The notes under the pieces: generated by a model
The model's database searches: none
Seen by the model: only the letters and a program-made list of their open reading frames with translations
What the model was told of the DNA's origin: nothing
NCBI GenBank assembly: GCA_009663185.1
Contig: VJZX01000021.1
Location: 1,846 to 45,000 of the forward strand
DNA length: 43,155 bases
Source of the DNA: Isoptericola halalbus
GTDB lineage: Bacteria; Actinomycetota; Actinomycetes; Actinomycetales; Cellulomonadaceae
Direction: 5' to 3'
Shown here: positions 31,530-40,772 of the stretch, one piece after another
How positions within the stretch are numbered: position 1 is the first letter of the stretch
How the letters are laid out: each line of letters starts with the position of its first letter
Position numbers and translations under genes: made by a program

Positions 31530-32699
31530 TCAGGCGGGCGGCGTCCATCCCATGACGGCGTCCGCCCCGCGGCTGATCGACCCCGCGGGCACAACCCGCA
31601 GCAGGCCGTTGCGCACGCCCTGCCACCGCGGTCCCAGGTGGGCGCCGAACCGGCCCGAGAGCACCGACGCCCGGCCGATCGCCCGGCACCGCGGCCGCCG
31701 TTCGGCGTCGAAGGCCGCCAGCGCCGCGTCCAACGGGTCTCCGGCCGCCACCGGCCGGCCGACGACCAGCCCCACGCACAACCCGTCCTCGAGCGCCGTC
31801 GCCGCGCCCTGCCCCATCGTCGGGAGGGTGAGGTGGGCGGCGTCGCCCACCATGACGACCCGCCCGGTCACGTACCGGGCCAGGCCGCCGGGCAGGTAGT
31901 ACACGTCGTGCCGCAGGACCGCGTCGGGCGGCGTGCGGTCCAAGATGCGGGTGACGGCCGGCGCCCACCCCGTGAACCGGCGGCGTGCCTCGTCGAGCTC
32001 GTCGAACGGCCCGGACCGCTCGGGCATCTCGGTGTAGCCGTACCAGTACGTCTGGGTCTCGCTCACCTGCAGGATCCCGAACTCGGCGCGCGGCCCCCAG
32101 TACTGGTGCAGGCCCGCCTCCTCGGCCGGGCCTGGGACGATCGCGCGCCAGCTCGAGTAGCCGGAGTACACGGGGACGTGAGCGGGGAAAAGCGCGGTTC
32201 GCACGGCGCTCCGCGCGCCGTCGGCTCCCACGACCAGGTCCGCCTCCCAGCGACCGTCCCCGTCGACGACGGCGGCACGCGCCCCGCGGGGATCCCCGGG
32301 CTCGACGGTGGTCACGCGGGTGCCGGTCACCAGCTCGACGCCGGCGGCGCGGGCGCGGTCGAGCAGGGCGCCGTGCACCCGGGCGCGGTGCACGCCGAGG
32401 ATCGTCGTCGCCCGGCGGGCATCGGGCTCGTCCGGGATCCGCAGGATCGGGCGGCCGTGCAGGTCCCACGTGCCCGCGGCCCAGGTCTCGTGACCGAGAC
32501 GGGCGACGTCGTCGTCGTCGTCGAACCCGAGGCCCCGGAACGCCGCCACCGCGTTGCGTGACATGGCGAACCCGGCTCCGATCTCGCCGAGCTCGGGCGC
32601 CTGTTCGACGACGGTGGCGCGCCACCCCTGCTTGGTGAGCGCGATCGCTGAGGCCAGGCCGGCGATACCGCCGCCGACCACGACCGCCACGTGCTCCAT
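31530..32699 (-). CDS. FAD-dependent monooxygenase (PHBH/UbiH type)
   Basis: A 389-residue class A flavoprotein monooxygenase. The Rossmann motif VVGGGIAGLASAIAL is at 8-22, the DG motif LVVGADGARSAVR sits in the middle, and the GD motif VVMVGDAAHLTLPTMGQGA toward the C-terminus binds the FAD ribityl chain. Such enzymes hydroxylate aromatic or polyketide substrates using NAD(P)H. The ATG at 32699 has a GGGGGAAG ribosome-binding site. The reading frame is open without a stop for another 222 codons upstream, discussed separately. Confidence 0.9.
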   Translation of the reverse strand: MEHVAVVVGGGIAGLASAIALTKQGWRATVVEQAPELGEIGAGFAMSRNAVAAFRGLGFDDDDDVARLGHETWAAGTWDLHGRPILRIPDEPDARRATTILGVHRARVHGALLDRARAAGVELVTGTRVTTVEPGDPRGARAAVVDGDGRWEADLVVGADGARSAVRTALFPAHVPVYSGYSSWRAIVPGPAEEAGLHQYWGPRAEFGILQVSETQTYWYGYTEMPERSGPFDELDEARRRFTGWAPAVTRILDRTPPDAVLRHDVYYLPGGLARYVTGRVVMVGDAAHLTLPTMGQGAATALEDGLCVGLVVGRPVAAGDPLDAALAAFDAERRPRCRAIGRASVLSGRFGAHLGPRWQGVRNGLLRVVPAGSISRGADAVMGWTPPA

Positions 32700-33365
32700 C
32701 ACTTCCCCCTCTGGCAGGTTCCGCCACGCCTTGCGGTACCTATGGTGTACGCCCTGTCGTTGCCCATGCCACCCATTCGAGCAAGGTGGTGGTCCTGGCC
32801 TACTCGTGCCATCCAGCTGTCGCGGCGGCGCGTTCCCCCACTGCCTCACGCCCAGACCGTTCCGCTCACTGCGATGGCAGAACCGTTCGAGAGACTCGCA
32901 CCGAGCCAGCATGGCGGCGCGGCCGGCGGGCCAGGTCGGCACGTCACCGCCGTAGGCATCGAAAGAGTGGTTGAGCGCGCTCCGGTGCTCGGGGTGGTAC
33001 ATCCGCACGATCCGCTCGCACCAGAGCGCCACGTGTCCACCCCGGAGCGCATCGTCCACCGAGCCGCTAGGGATGGGTTCCCGCCGTCCTGGACAAGCGC
33101 CCTGGAGGAGCGCTTCCCGGTCGGTCACCGCCAGACCGACAGGTGCGTGGTCGCGAATGATCCGCGACAGCACACCGACGTGGTCGTCGTCCACGACAAC
33201 GACCTCGTCAGGGTTCTTTTGGGCGTCCACCACAGCCTTGGCGATGCGCAGTGCCTCGGCCAGAAACTCCAGCGCGTCCGACGCGCCTTGGATGATTCGC
33301 TCCCGCAGCGCGTGGCATCCGGCGCCGTTCGCACGCATGAGAACGCGCACGCAGAAAGGGTGCAC
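32700..33365 (-). CDS. Unassigned reading frame in frame with the monooxygenase
   Basis: From a GTG at 33365 the frame runs with no stop straight into the monooxygenase ATG. The first about 170 codons (to about 32850) have high GC3 and look coding, with helix-like ASDALEFLAEALRIAKAVVD, a VVVVDDDHVGVLSRIIRDHA stretch and an HPEHRSALNHSFDAYGGD part. The last 50 codons look non-coding and contain the monooxygenase leader. It may be a gene that lost its stop, with a frameshift near 32846, or a true N-terminal extension. No family recognised. Confidence 0.35.
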
Positions 33366-33523
33366 TTCGGAGACTATCCGTCACCAGCGGCACTCATGTA
33401 CTCGCAACGGGACCAGGCGGGCGATCCCCACCGGTCCGTCGCGGATCAGTCCGGTAGGTCGATGGGCCAGCCTGGGACCCACCGATCCATCGCGAGGGCG
33501 TAACGTGGGTTGTACCGTGCATT

Positions 33524-33727
33524 GTGGAGGAGCAATTGAACCGCTCGTGCTGGAGACAGCCGCTGAGCAATGACGTGCATGAGGACGACGCTCTGCACGC
33601 ACTCCGCTACGCCATCCACCACAATCCGCTGGACGACGGCATGGTGATGTTCGTCGGACCCGACCGGGCGGGCAACCTGCTCGAGGTAGGAGTCATCGAT
33701 CACCACGGATATATACGCGGTCGTTGA
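33524..33727 (+). CDS. Small protein, possibly a truncated toxin-like domain
   Basis: A 67-residue protein. The stretch HEDDALHALRYAIHHNPLDD, followed by MVMFVGPDRAGNLLEVGVID, resembles small actinobacterial BrnT/HicA-like toxin proteins, which normally continue with a further strand containing HAMP-type residues. Here it stops soon after, at GYIRGR, so it may be 3' truncated. No antitoxin gene is adjacent. The GTG at 33524 has no strong ribosome-binding site. Identity is tentative. Confidence 0.4.
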   Translation: MEEQLNRSCWRQPLSNDVHEDDALHALRYAIHHNPLDDGMVMFVGPDRAGNLLEVGVIDHHGYIRGR

Positions 33728-33728
33728 G

Positions 33729-33742
33729 GCGCATAAATGCGC
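33729..33742. promoter_or_regulatory. Palindrome GCGCATAAATGCGC before sugar operon
   Basis: GCGCAT and ATGCGC flank two A bases, 46-59 bases upstream of the solute-binding-protein ATG. A TATATA hexamer lies about 14 bases further upstream (33710-33715), so the palindrome would sit near the transcription start, a typical repressor position. No LacI-family regulator is encoded in the window. Confidence 0.35.
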
Positions 33743-33787
33743 GGCGAAGGTGTCGGCGGCGGCAGGACTCGACGAGGAGGACGGGTC

Positions 33788-35062
33788 ATGAACAGGACTG
33801 TGCGCATAGGGGCCACGGTGCTCGCGATCACCGCGCTCGGTCTCAGCGGCTGCGGCCGCGGAGACGATGGCGGAGGCGATGGTGGCGACGGCGCTGCGGA
33901 GCCCGGCGAGGCCGTCGAGGAGGGTGAGGCCGCCGGGTCGATCGACGTCTGGGCCATGGGTACCGAGGGGGAGGCCCTGGGCGCGTTCGCCGAGGCGTTC
34001 ACCGAGGAGAACCCGGAGGCCGAGATCAACGTGACGGCGATCCCGTGGGATGCCGCGCACGACAAGATCTCCACCGCGATCGCAGCCGGGCAGACACCGG
34101 ACGTGTCGATGATCGGGACGACCTGGCAGGGCGAGTTCGGCGCGACCGACGCGCTCGACGTCACCCCGGACCTCATCGACGACAGCGCGTTCTTCCCGGG
34201 CGCCTGGGAAGGCACCCGGGTGGGCGGGACGTCCTACGGCGTGCCCTGGTACGTCGAGACCCGGGTCCTCTACTACCGCTCGGACATGGTCCCCGAGCCC
34301 CCGGGCGACTGGGAGGGGCTGAAGGCGATGGCCCAGGCGATGCAGGACGGTGGCGCCGAGTACGGCTTCAGCGCCCAGCCCGGCGGCACCGGGGCCTGGC
34401 AGACGTTCATGCCGTTCGCCTGGCAGGCCGGTGCCGAGCTGACCAACGAGGACGGCACCGAGTTCACGTTCGACTCCCCCGAGTTCGTCGAGGCGCTGAC
34501 GTTCTACCAGTCGATCTTCGAGGAGGGCTACTCGCCGACCGACCTCCCGCAGGGGGAGCTCGAGCCCGGCTTCATCGACGGGCGGATCGGCTCCTTCATC
34601 TCCGGTCCCTGGCACATAGGCATCCTGCGTGACACCGGGGGTGAGGAGGCGATGGCGAACCTGGGTCTCACCACCCTGCCGGCCGGCGCGGCGGGCCCGT
34701 CCTCGTTCATCGGCGGCGCGAACCTGGCCGTGTTCAAGGACTCCGACAACCGCGACACGGCGTGGAAGTTCGTCGAGTGGCTCTCGCGACCCGAGGTCCA
34801 GGCCGAGTGGTACAAGACCGTGAACGCGCTGCCGTCGGTGGCGAGCGCCTGGGACGACCCGGCGATCGCCGACGACGAGTACCTCGGCGTCTTCGCGGAG
34901 CAGCTCGAGTCCGCCAAGGCCCCGCCGGCCATCCCGACGTGGGAGGAGGTCGCCAGCGTGATCGACACCGAGCTGGAGAAGCTGACCAAGGCGGGTACAG
35001 ACCCGCAGCAGACCGCCACCACCATCCAGGAGCGGGCCGCCGCCATCGGTACCGGGCTCTGA
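33788..35062 (+). CDS. Sugar ABC transporter substrate-binding lipoprotein
   Basis: A 424-residue family-1 solute-binding protein. The signal peptide is MNRTVRIGATVLAITALGLS, with the lipidation Cys22 in LSGCG, then an acidic Gly-rich linker. The mature body starts SIDVWAMGTEGEALGAF, a common start of carbohydrate-binding proteins, and contains QTPDVSMIGTTWQGEF. GAGGAGG lies 7 bases before the ATG. It heads an operon with two permeases, a GH94-type phosphorylase and a GH3 remnant. That order matches the Listeria locus whose binding protein takes up sophoro-oligosaccharides, so beta-1,2-glucooligosaccharides are the best substrate guess. Confidence 0.93.
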   Translation: MNRTVRIGATVLAITALGLSGCGRGDDGGGDGGDGAAEPGEAVEEGEAAGSIDVWAMGTEGEALGAFAEAFTEENPEAEINVTAIPWDAAHDKISTAIAAGQTPDVSMIGTTWQGEFGATDALDVTPDLIDDSAFFPGAWEGTRVGGTSYGVPWYVETRVLYYRSDMVPEPPGDWEGLKAMAQAMQDGGAEYGFSAQPGGTGAWQTFMPFAWQAGAELTNEDGTEFTFDSPEFVEALTFYQSIFEEGYSPTDLPQGELEPGFIDGRIGSFISGPWHIGILRDTGGEEAMANLGLTTLPAGAAGPSSFIGGANLAVFKDSDNRDTAWKFVEWLSRPEVQAEWYKTVNALPSVASAWDDPAIADDEYLGVFAEQLESAKAPPAIPTWEEVASVIDTELEKLTKAGTDPQQTATTIQERAAAIGTGL

Positions 35063-35063
35063 C

Positions 35064-36143
35064 GTGTCCGCGGACACCGACGTCCTGCCCGGCGCTCCGG
35101 CGTCGGGCCGGACCGACCCGCAGGCGGTGCGCAAGCACTCCCCGCTCTACCGCCGCCGGACCATCGCGGCATGGGGCTTCGCGCTGCCGTTCATGGTGCT
35201 GTTCCTGGCCTTCACCGCCGGTCCGGTGCTGCTGTCACTGGTCATGGCACTCACGGATCTCAAGAGCCGGGATCTGCGCGACCCGCTGGCGGTCAACCCG
35301 GTGGGGCTCCAGAACTTCGCGGACGTCCTGGCGGACCCGACGTTCCGCAAGGCGGCCGCGAACACCGCGTACTTCGTCCTCGTGGGCGTCCCGCTCACGC
35401 TCGCGGTGTCCCTGGCGATCGCCGTGCTGCTGAACACCGGCATCACCAAGCTGAAGACCCTCTTCCGGATCGGGTACTACATGCCGGTCGTGACGAGCAT
35501 CGTGGCGGTGGCCGTCGTCTGGCGGTTCCTCCTGCGGCCGGACACCGGTCTGATCAACGAGGTCCTCGGCTGGTTCGGTATCGACGGCCCCAACTGGCTG
35601 GCGAGCACGACCTGGGCGATGCCGTCCTTGATCGTGATGGCGACGTGGCGGTCCATGGGCACGCTTATCATCATCTTCCTCGCGGGACTGCAGTCCGTTC
35701 CCACCTCGTTGCACGAGGCAGCGGCGCTCGACGGCGCGACCGCCTGGGAGCGGTTCCGCCACATCACGCTCCCCACGATCCGGCCCACCATGCTGTTCGG
35801 TGCCGTGATCACCGGCATCGGCTACCTGCAGTTTTTCGAGGAGCCGTTCGTGATGACCCAGGGCGGGCCGCTGAACAGCACGCTCTCGGTGTCGTTCTAC
35901 ATCTACAACCAGTTCGGCTTCGGCAACTACGGCTATGCCGCGGCGATGAGCTACGTCCTGTTCATCGCGATCGTGATCCTCACGATCATCCAGTTCCGCG
36001 CCCTCGGAGAGCGGGACGAGGTCCCCCGCCGCAAGCGGTTCCGCCGGTCCGCCACCGGGGCGCCTTCCGCGACCGACGCCCCCACCGGCACGGCCACCGC
36101 GACGGCCTCCGCCACCGCCGCCCGGAAGCAGGTCGGGCCATGA
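35064..36143 (+). CDS. Sugar ABC transporter permease (MalF type)
   Basis: A 359-residue permease with about six membrane helices from residue 32 on (FALPFMVLFLAFTAGPVLL onward). The EAA loop that docks the ATPase is HEAAALDGATAWERFRHITL. A Thr/Ala-rich C-terminal tail (about 320-359) is cytoplasmic and low-complexity. The GTG start lies two bases after the binding-protein stop, and its stop overlaps the next ATG. No ATPase gene is present in the operon, so a shared MsmK-like ATPase elsewhere in the genome must power it. Confidence 0.93.
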   Translation: MSADTDVLPGAPASGRTDPQAVRKHSPLYRRRTIAAWGFALPFMVLFLAFTAGPVLLSLVMALTDLKSRDLRDPLAVNPVGLQNFADVLADPTFRKAAANTAYFVLVGVPLTLAVSLAIAVLLNTGITKLKTLFRIGYYMPVVTSIVAVAVVWRFLLRPDTGLINEVLGWFGIDGPNWLASTTWAMPSLIVMATWRSMGTLIIIFLAGLQSVPTSLHEAAALDGATAWERFRHITLPTIRPTMLFGAVITGIGYLQFFEEPFVMTQGGPLNSTLSVSFYIYNQFGFGNYGYAAAMSYVLFIAIVILTIIQFRALGERDEVPRRKRFRRSATGAPSATDAPTGTATATASATAARKQVGP

Positions 36144-37048
36144 GCGATAACAGGGACCGCATCTCCGTCCCGTCCACGCGGCCCCCGACTGAGCGTCAAG
36201 CGCTGCGCAGGACCAAGGAGCAACCCCTGGGCTACGCCCGGCCCAACCTCTGGGTGTACCTCATCCTGGGGATCGGCCTGATCGTCGTGATGAGCCCCTT
36301 CATATGGATGCTCCTGTCCTCGGTCAAGAGCGAGGGGGAGATCCGCCGGGTGCCACCGACGTGGGTGCCGCAGAACCCGACGCTCGACAACTACCGCGAG
36401 CTCTTCGACCGCCTCGACTTCCCGCAGTTCTTCACCAACTCGTTCGTCGTGGCCACCGCCGTCACGCTCGGCAACCTCGTCTTCTGCTCGATGCTCGGCT
36501 ACGTGCTGGCGAAGTCCGAGTTCGCCGGCCGCAACCTCCTGTTCCGGCTGGTGCTCGGCACCCTGATGGTGCCGGGCATGGTGACGCTCGTCCCGCTGTT
36601 CGTGCTCGTGGCGAACATGGGTCTGGTCAACACCTACGGCGGTCTGATCCTGCCCTTCCTGGCCGGACCGTTCGGCGTCTTCCTCATGCGCCAGTTCATC
36701 CTGGGGATCCCCGACGAGCTGATCGACGCCGCCCGCGTGGACGGGGCGAGCGAGCTGCGGATCTTCCTGCAGGTCGTCATGCCGCTGGCCAAGCCGGCGC
36801 TAGCGACGCTGGCGATCCTCACGTTCCTCGCGTCGTGGAACAACTTCCTGTGGCCGCTCGTGGTCGCGACGACGGAGGACAAGTACACGCTGCCCGTCGC
36901 GCTGGCGCTCTACAGCGTCGGGCAGAACCAGACCCAGTACGGCCTGCTGCTCGCGGGCGCGGTGGTGGTGGTCGTACCGATCCTCATCGTCTTCCTGCTC
37001 CTGCAGCGGTATTTCGTCCAAGGCATCGCCATGACGGGTATCAAGTGA
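36140..37048 (+). CDS. Sugar ABC transporter permease (MalG type)
   Basis: A 302-residue inner-membrane permease with six predicted helices, beginning at WVYLILGIGLIVVMSPF. The EAA motif is DELIDAARVDGASELRIFLQ and the C-terminus ends in VQGIAMTGIK, typical of MalG/CUT1 proteins. It forms the channel with the upstream permease. The ATG overlaps the preceding stop by four bases. The GTG of the phosphorylase gene follows after ten bases. Confidence 0.94.
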   Translation: MSDNRDRISVPSTRPPTERQALRRTKEQPLGYARPNLWVYLILGIGLIVVMSPFIWMLLSSVKSEGEIRRVPPTWVPQNPTLDNYRELFDRLDFPQFFTNSFVVATAVTLGNLVFCSMLGYVLAKSEFAGRNLLFRLVLGTLMVPGMVTLVPLFVLVANMGLVNTYGGLILPFLAGPFGVFLMRQFILGIPDELIDAARVDGASELRIFLQVVMPLAKPALATLAILTFLASWNNFLWPLVVATTEDKYTLPVALALYSVGQNQTQYGLLLAGAVVVVVPILIVFLLLQRYFVQGIAMTGIK

Positions 37049-37058
37049 CGGTGGGGTC

Positions 37059-40000
37059 GTGACGCCAGGGCCCGACGGGCCGCCGTGGGAGGTGCGTTCC
37101 GGCGGTCGGTTGAGCGCCGTCCTGGTGGATGGCGGCGCCCCGGCCTCCATCGTCGTGGACGGCGTCGAGCTGGTCCAGCATGCCGCCTCGGCCTTCGAGC
37201 CGGCCATGGTCCAGCTTTGGTTGCGGGACCGGTCGACGGGGAACCGGTCGCCGCTGCTCGGTCCGGGCTCGGCCGGCTTCGTCCGCCCCGTCGCAGGCGG
37301 TGTGGTCGTCACCGGTGCCCAGGCCACCCCGTCGTCCGACGTCGCGCCAGGGCCCAGGTCCGCCCACCAGGGGCTGACGTGGACGGTGACCTTCCTCCTG
37401 GGGGACAGCAGCCCGACGTGGGCCTGGCACCTGGAGGTGCGCAACGACACCTCCGACGTGCGGGAGGTCGATCTCGTCCATTCCCACGACGTCGCTCTCG
37501 CCGGCCCGGGCGTGCTGCGCACCAACGAGCTGTACGTCAGCCAGTACCTCGACATCACGCCCCTGGAGCGGGCCGGGCTCGGCACAGCCCTGGCCGTCCG
37601 GCAGAACCTCCCCCAGGGCGGGCGGCACCCGTGGTGCGTGCTCGCCGCGGACCGGCCGGTCGTCGGCTGGGCGACCGATGCGCTGGACGTGCACGGGTGG
37701 TCCGCCCGAGTGCCGGGGGGCCTGGTGAATGCAGACACGACGCGAGCCGCCGGGCCTTCCGGCGGGCTCGGAGGCGACCTCCCCTCACGTCGCCGGCAGC
37801 ACGAGCACACGCTCGTGACCCTGCAGACCGAGCGGACCTCGCTCGGACCGGGCCAGGTGCTCCGGGTCACGTTCGCCGGTCTGTTCCTGGCCGACCATCC
37901 CGCGGCGACGTCGCAGGACGACGTCGTCCATGCCGACGAGGCGATCGCGGCAGCCCAGGCCGCCGCACCGTGGTCGCACCCTGTGCCGGGGGGCCGGGAG
38001 GGGGCGGATGCGGCCTCCGGCTCGGGCGGTCGCCGCGCGCCGACGGGCTCGTACGACCGCGGACGCGAGCTGGTCACCCGCGACCTCACCGTCGACGAGC
38101 TCCGCGCCCGGTGGCCAGAGCCCTGGCGCGTGGTCGAGCGGGACGAGGAGGGCGGCCTGCTGTCCTTCTTCACCGCAGACGCCGCGCACGTCGTCACGCC
38201 GAGCAAGGAGCTCGCCGTGCTGCGGCCGCACGGCACGATCCTGCGGACCGGGGACGCCGCCGCGCCACGGCCGACGTCCCTGACCGCGACCGCATGGATG
38301 ACCGGCTCCCCGCTGTCCTACCTGACGCGCGGACATGCGTCGGTCGGCAGTGTGCTCACCACGGTGCGCGGGTACCTCGGGCTGCACCGCGCCTACGGGA
38401 TCCGGCTGTTCGTCGACGTCGCCGGACGATGGCGGCTGGTCGACCTGCCGTCGGCCTTCGCGATGACGCCGGCGAGCGCCCGGTGGGTCCATGCGTTCGG
38501 CCCGTCGACCGTGGACGGCCGGGACGACCCGGGCGGGGTGGTGGAGGTGCTCACCACCGCACCGCCGCAGCACGACCGCATGGAGCTGAGGGTGCGCGTG
38601 GTCGACGGGCCGGCTCGCGCGGTGCTCGCTGCCCTCCACCTGGCCACGCCCGCCGACCCCCTCCCCGCACCCCGCGGGGAGGTCCGCGTCGAGGAGACGG
38701 CGGACGGCGTCGTCGTCCACCTCGGCGGGACGGAGCCCGAGGGCGGCGCGGAGCCTGAGGGTGCGGCCCGGTCGCATGATGCGGCCGAAGCCGATGGGGT
38801 GCGAGCTGGGATCGCGACCCTGACGGTCCACGCCTCGAGCCGACCGAGAGTCGGGGACGACGGTGTGCTCTTCGACGACGGCGTGAGCCGGGTCCCCGGC
38901 GTGCTCACGTTGCTCTGGCAGCCGGCCCCGCAGCCGGCCCCGCAGCCCGACCCGGGCAGAGACCCGGGCCGTGACCTGCGCCTCGCGCTCACCGTCGGCG
39001 TTCCCACACCCGCGGACGCGCGCCCTGGCACGGGGGAGGGTCGCCAGGCGTCCCGGACAGGTGCCGCACGGCGTGCCGGGCCGGACTGGTGGGACGAGGT
39101 CACGGCCCTGGCGGTGCACGCGGACCAGGAGGAGGTCGAGCGACTCGCGGTGAGTCTGCCGTGGCTCGTGCGCGACGCGGTGGTCCACCACCTCGCACCA
39201 CGCGGTCTCGAGCAGTACACCGGCGGGGCGTGGGGGACGCGCGACGTGACCCAGGGCCCGCTCGAGCTGCTGCTCGCGCTCGACCGTCTCGACGACGCCC
39301 GCGCCCTGCTCGCAGCCGTCTTCGCGGCCCAGAACACCGACGGGTCGTGGCCGCAGGCCTTCGGCTTCCTGCCGGGTGATGAGGACTTCCGGCTCGAACC
39401 CCCGCACGGAGACGTCGTGCACTGGCCGGTCCTGGCGCTGGGCCGGTACCTCGAGGCATCCGGCGACAGCGGCATCCTGTGGGAGGAGGTGCCGTGGTAC
39501 GCAGGCCCGGACGCGCCGGAGAGCCCGGCAGCGGCGCGCGCCTCCGTGCTGGTCCACGTGCGCCGGGCCCTCGAGCACGCTCGCTCGGGGTTCCTGCCGG
39601 GCACGCGCCTCGTCGCGTACGGCCACGGTGACTGGAACGACTCCCTGCAACCGGCCGACCCGGCGATGACGCGCACCCTCACGAGCGCCTGGACGGTGAT
39701 CCTGCACCACCAGGCGCTGCGGACCCTGGCCGACGGGCTCGAGGGAGTCGAGGTCGACGGCTGGGAGGGCTCCGGGGGCTCCGACCGGGACGACCTCGTC
39801 GCGGCCCTGCGCTCGGAGGCGGAGGCGGTCGCTGCCGACCTGCGCCGTCACCTCCTGGTCGACGGCGAGCTGGCGGGGTACGCCGAGCTCGCCGCGCCGG
39901 ATGATGGCGCGGGCAGCGCGGACGGTGAGCCGGCGGTGGACCGATGGCTCGTCCACCCGCGCGACACCGAGACGGGACTGCGCCACGGCGCCCTGCAGAT

Positions 40001-40772
40001 CATCCACGCCCTCGGGGAGGACCTCCTCGACCCGGACGAGGCCCGCCACCACGTCGAGCTGGTGCGGGAGCACCTGATGGGGGTCGACGGCGTCCGGCTC
40101 TTCGACCGGCCCCCCGGCTACCACGGCGGCGTCATGCGTCACTTCCAGCGAGCGGAGACCGCGACGTTCGTCGGCCGCGAGATCGGGCTCATGTACGTCC
40201 ACGCCCACCTCCGCTGGTGCGAGGCGATGGCGCGGTGGGGTGACGCCGAGGCCTTGTGGCTCGGGCTCCAGCAGGTGCTCTCACCGGCCCCGTCCGCGGT
40301 GGGGAAAGGTGCCCGGCTGCGGCAGGGCAACACCTACTCCTCCAGCTCGGACGCCGCGTGCCTGGACCGCCAGGACTTCGCGGACCGGTACGCCGAGGTG
40401 CTCACCGGCGCCGTCGGCCTCGAGGCGGGATGGCGCATCTACTCCTCGGGGCCCGGGGTCCTGCTGCGCATCGTCAGCCAGTCGCTGCTGGGCGTGCGCC
40501 GGCGTGGCTCGTCCGTCGAGATCGACCCGGTGCTGCCGGCCCGCCTCGACGGCCTCCGCGCCGAGGTCCCCCTCGACGGCCGGCTGCTGCGGCTGCGGTA
40601 CGCCGTGGCGTCCCGCGGGTACGGGCCGGACCACCTCAGCGTGGGGGGGCGGGACCTGAGCGGGCGCCCGACGGCGAACCCCTACCGGCCCGGCGGCCTG
40701 TCCGTGCGCCTCGCCGACCTGGAGGCCGCGCTGCGCGACGGCGGTCCCGAGCTGGAGGTGCGGCTGCCATGA
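37059..40772 (+). CDS. GH94-type glycoside phosphorylase (1,2-beta-oligoglucan phosphorylase-like)
   Basis: A 1237-residue cytoplasmic enzyme of the cellobiose-phosphorylase (GH94, formerly GT36) group. An N-terminal beta-sandwich is followed by an (alpha/alpha)6 barrel with RDVTQGPLELLLALDRLDDA near 728, SWPQAFGF, and GHGDWNDSL, with the conserved DWND at 858-861 in the family's active-site region. YSSGPGVLLRIVSQSLLGVR is near 1128. Length exceeds the roughly 1100 residues I recall for 1,2-beta-oligoglucan phosphorylases; a Gln-Pro/Arg-Asp low-complexity linker near 627-665 accounts for part of this. It would split imported oligosaccharides with phosphate into glucose-1-phosphate. GTG start; overlaps the GH3 remnant. 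Confidence 0.85.
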   Translation: MTPGPDGPPWEVRSGGRLSAVLVDGGAPASIVVDGVELVQHAASAFEPAMVQLWLRDRSTGNRSPLLGPGSAGFVRPVAGGVVVTGAQATPSSDVAPGPRSAHQGLTWTVTFLLGDSSPTWAWHLEVRNDTSDVREVDLVHSHDVALAGPGVLRTNELYVSQYLDITPLERAGLGTALAVRQNLPQGGRHPWCVLAADRPVVGWATDALDVHGWSARVPGGLVNADTTRAAGPSGGLGGDLPSRRRQHEHTLVTLQTERTSLGPGQVLRVTFAGLFLADHPAATSQDDVVHADEAIAAAQAAAPWSHPVPGGREGADAASGSGGRRAPTGSYDRGRELVTRDLTVDELRARWPEPWRVVERDEEGGLLSFFTADAAHVVTPSKELAVLRPHGTILRTGDAAAPRPTSLTATAWMTGSPLSYLTRGHASVGSVLTTVRGYLGLHRAYGIRLFVDVAGRWRLVDLPSAFAMTPASARWVHAFGPSTVDGRDDPGGVVEVLTTAPPQHDRMELRVRVVDGPARAVLAALHLATPADPLPAPRGEVRVEETADGVVVHLGGTEPEGGAEPEGAARSHDAAEADGVRAGIATLTVHASSRPRVGDDGVLFDDGVSRVPGVLTLLWQPAPQPAPQPDPGRDPGRDLRLALTVGVPTPADARPGTGEGRQASRTGAARRAGPDWWDEVTALAVHADQEEVERLAVSLPWLVRDAVVHHLAPRGLEQYTGGAWGTRDVTQGPLELLLALDRLDDARALLAAVFAAQNTDGSWPQAFGFLPGDEDFRLEPPHGDVVHWPVLALGRYLEASGDSGILWEEVPWYAGPDAPESPAAARASVLVHVRRALEHARSGFLPGTRLVAYGHGDWNDSLQPADPAMTRTLTSAWTVILHHQALRTLADGLEGVEVDGWEGSGGSDRDDLVAALRSEAEAVAADLRRHLLVDGELAGYAELAAPDDGAGSADGEPAVDRWLVHPRDTETGLRHGALQIIHALGEDLLDPDEARHHVELVREHLMGVDGVRLFDRPPGYHGGVMRHFQRAETATFVGREIGLMYVHAHLRWCEAMARWGDAEALWLGLQQVLSPAPSAVGKGARLRQGNTYSSSSDAACLDRQDFADRYAEVLTGAVGLEAGWRIYSSGPGVLLRIVSQSLLGVRRRGSSVEIDPVLPARLDGLRAEVPLDGRLLRLRYAVASRGYGPDHLSVGGRDLSGRPTANPYRPGGLSVRLADLEAALRDGGPELEVRLP

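Noticed and set aside
33681-33690. Single GAGGTAG at the 3' part of the toxin-like gene
   Set aside because: One isolated 7-base match without partner units is expected by chance at this GC content.
33446-35134. Minus-strand 562-codon frame opposite the solute-binding protein gene
   Set aside because: The plus strand has a lipobox, ribosome-binding site and operon context; the minus frame is its GC-driven shadow.
37785-40208. Minus-strand 807-codon frame opposite the phosphorylase gene
   Set aside because: The plus strand carries GH94 motifs over its whole length; the minus frame has none.
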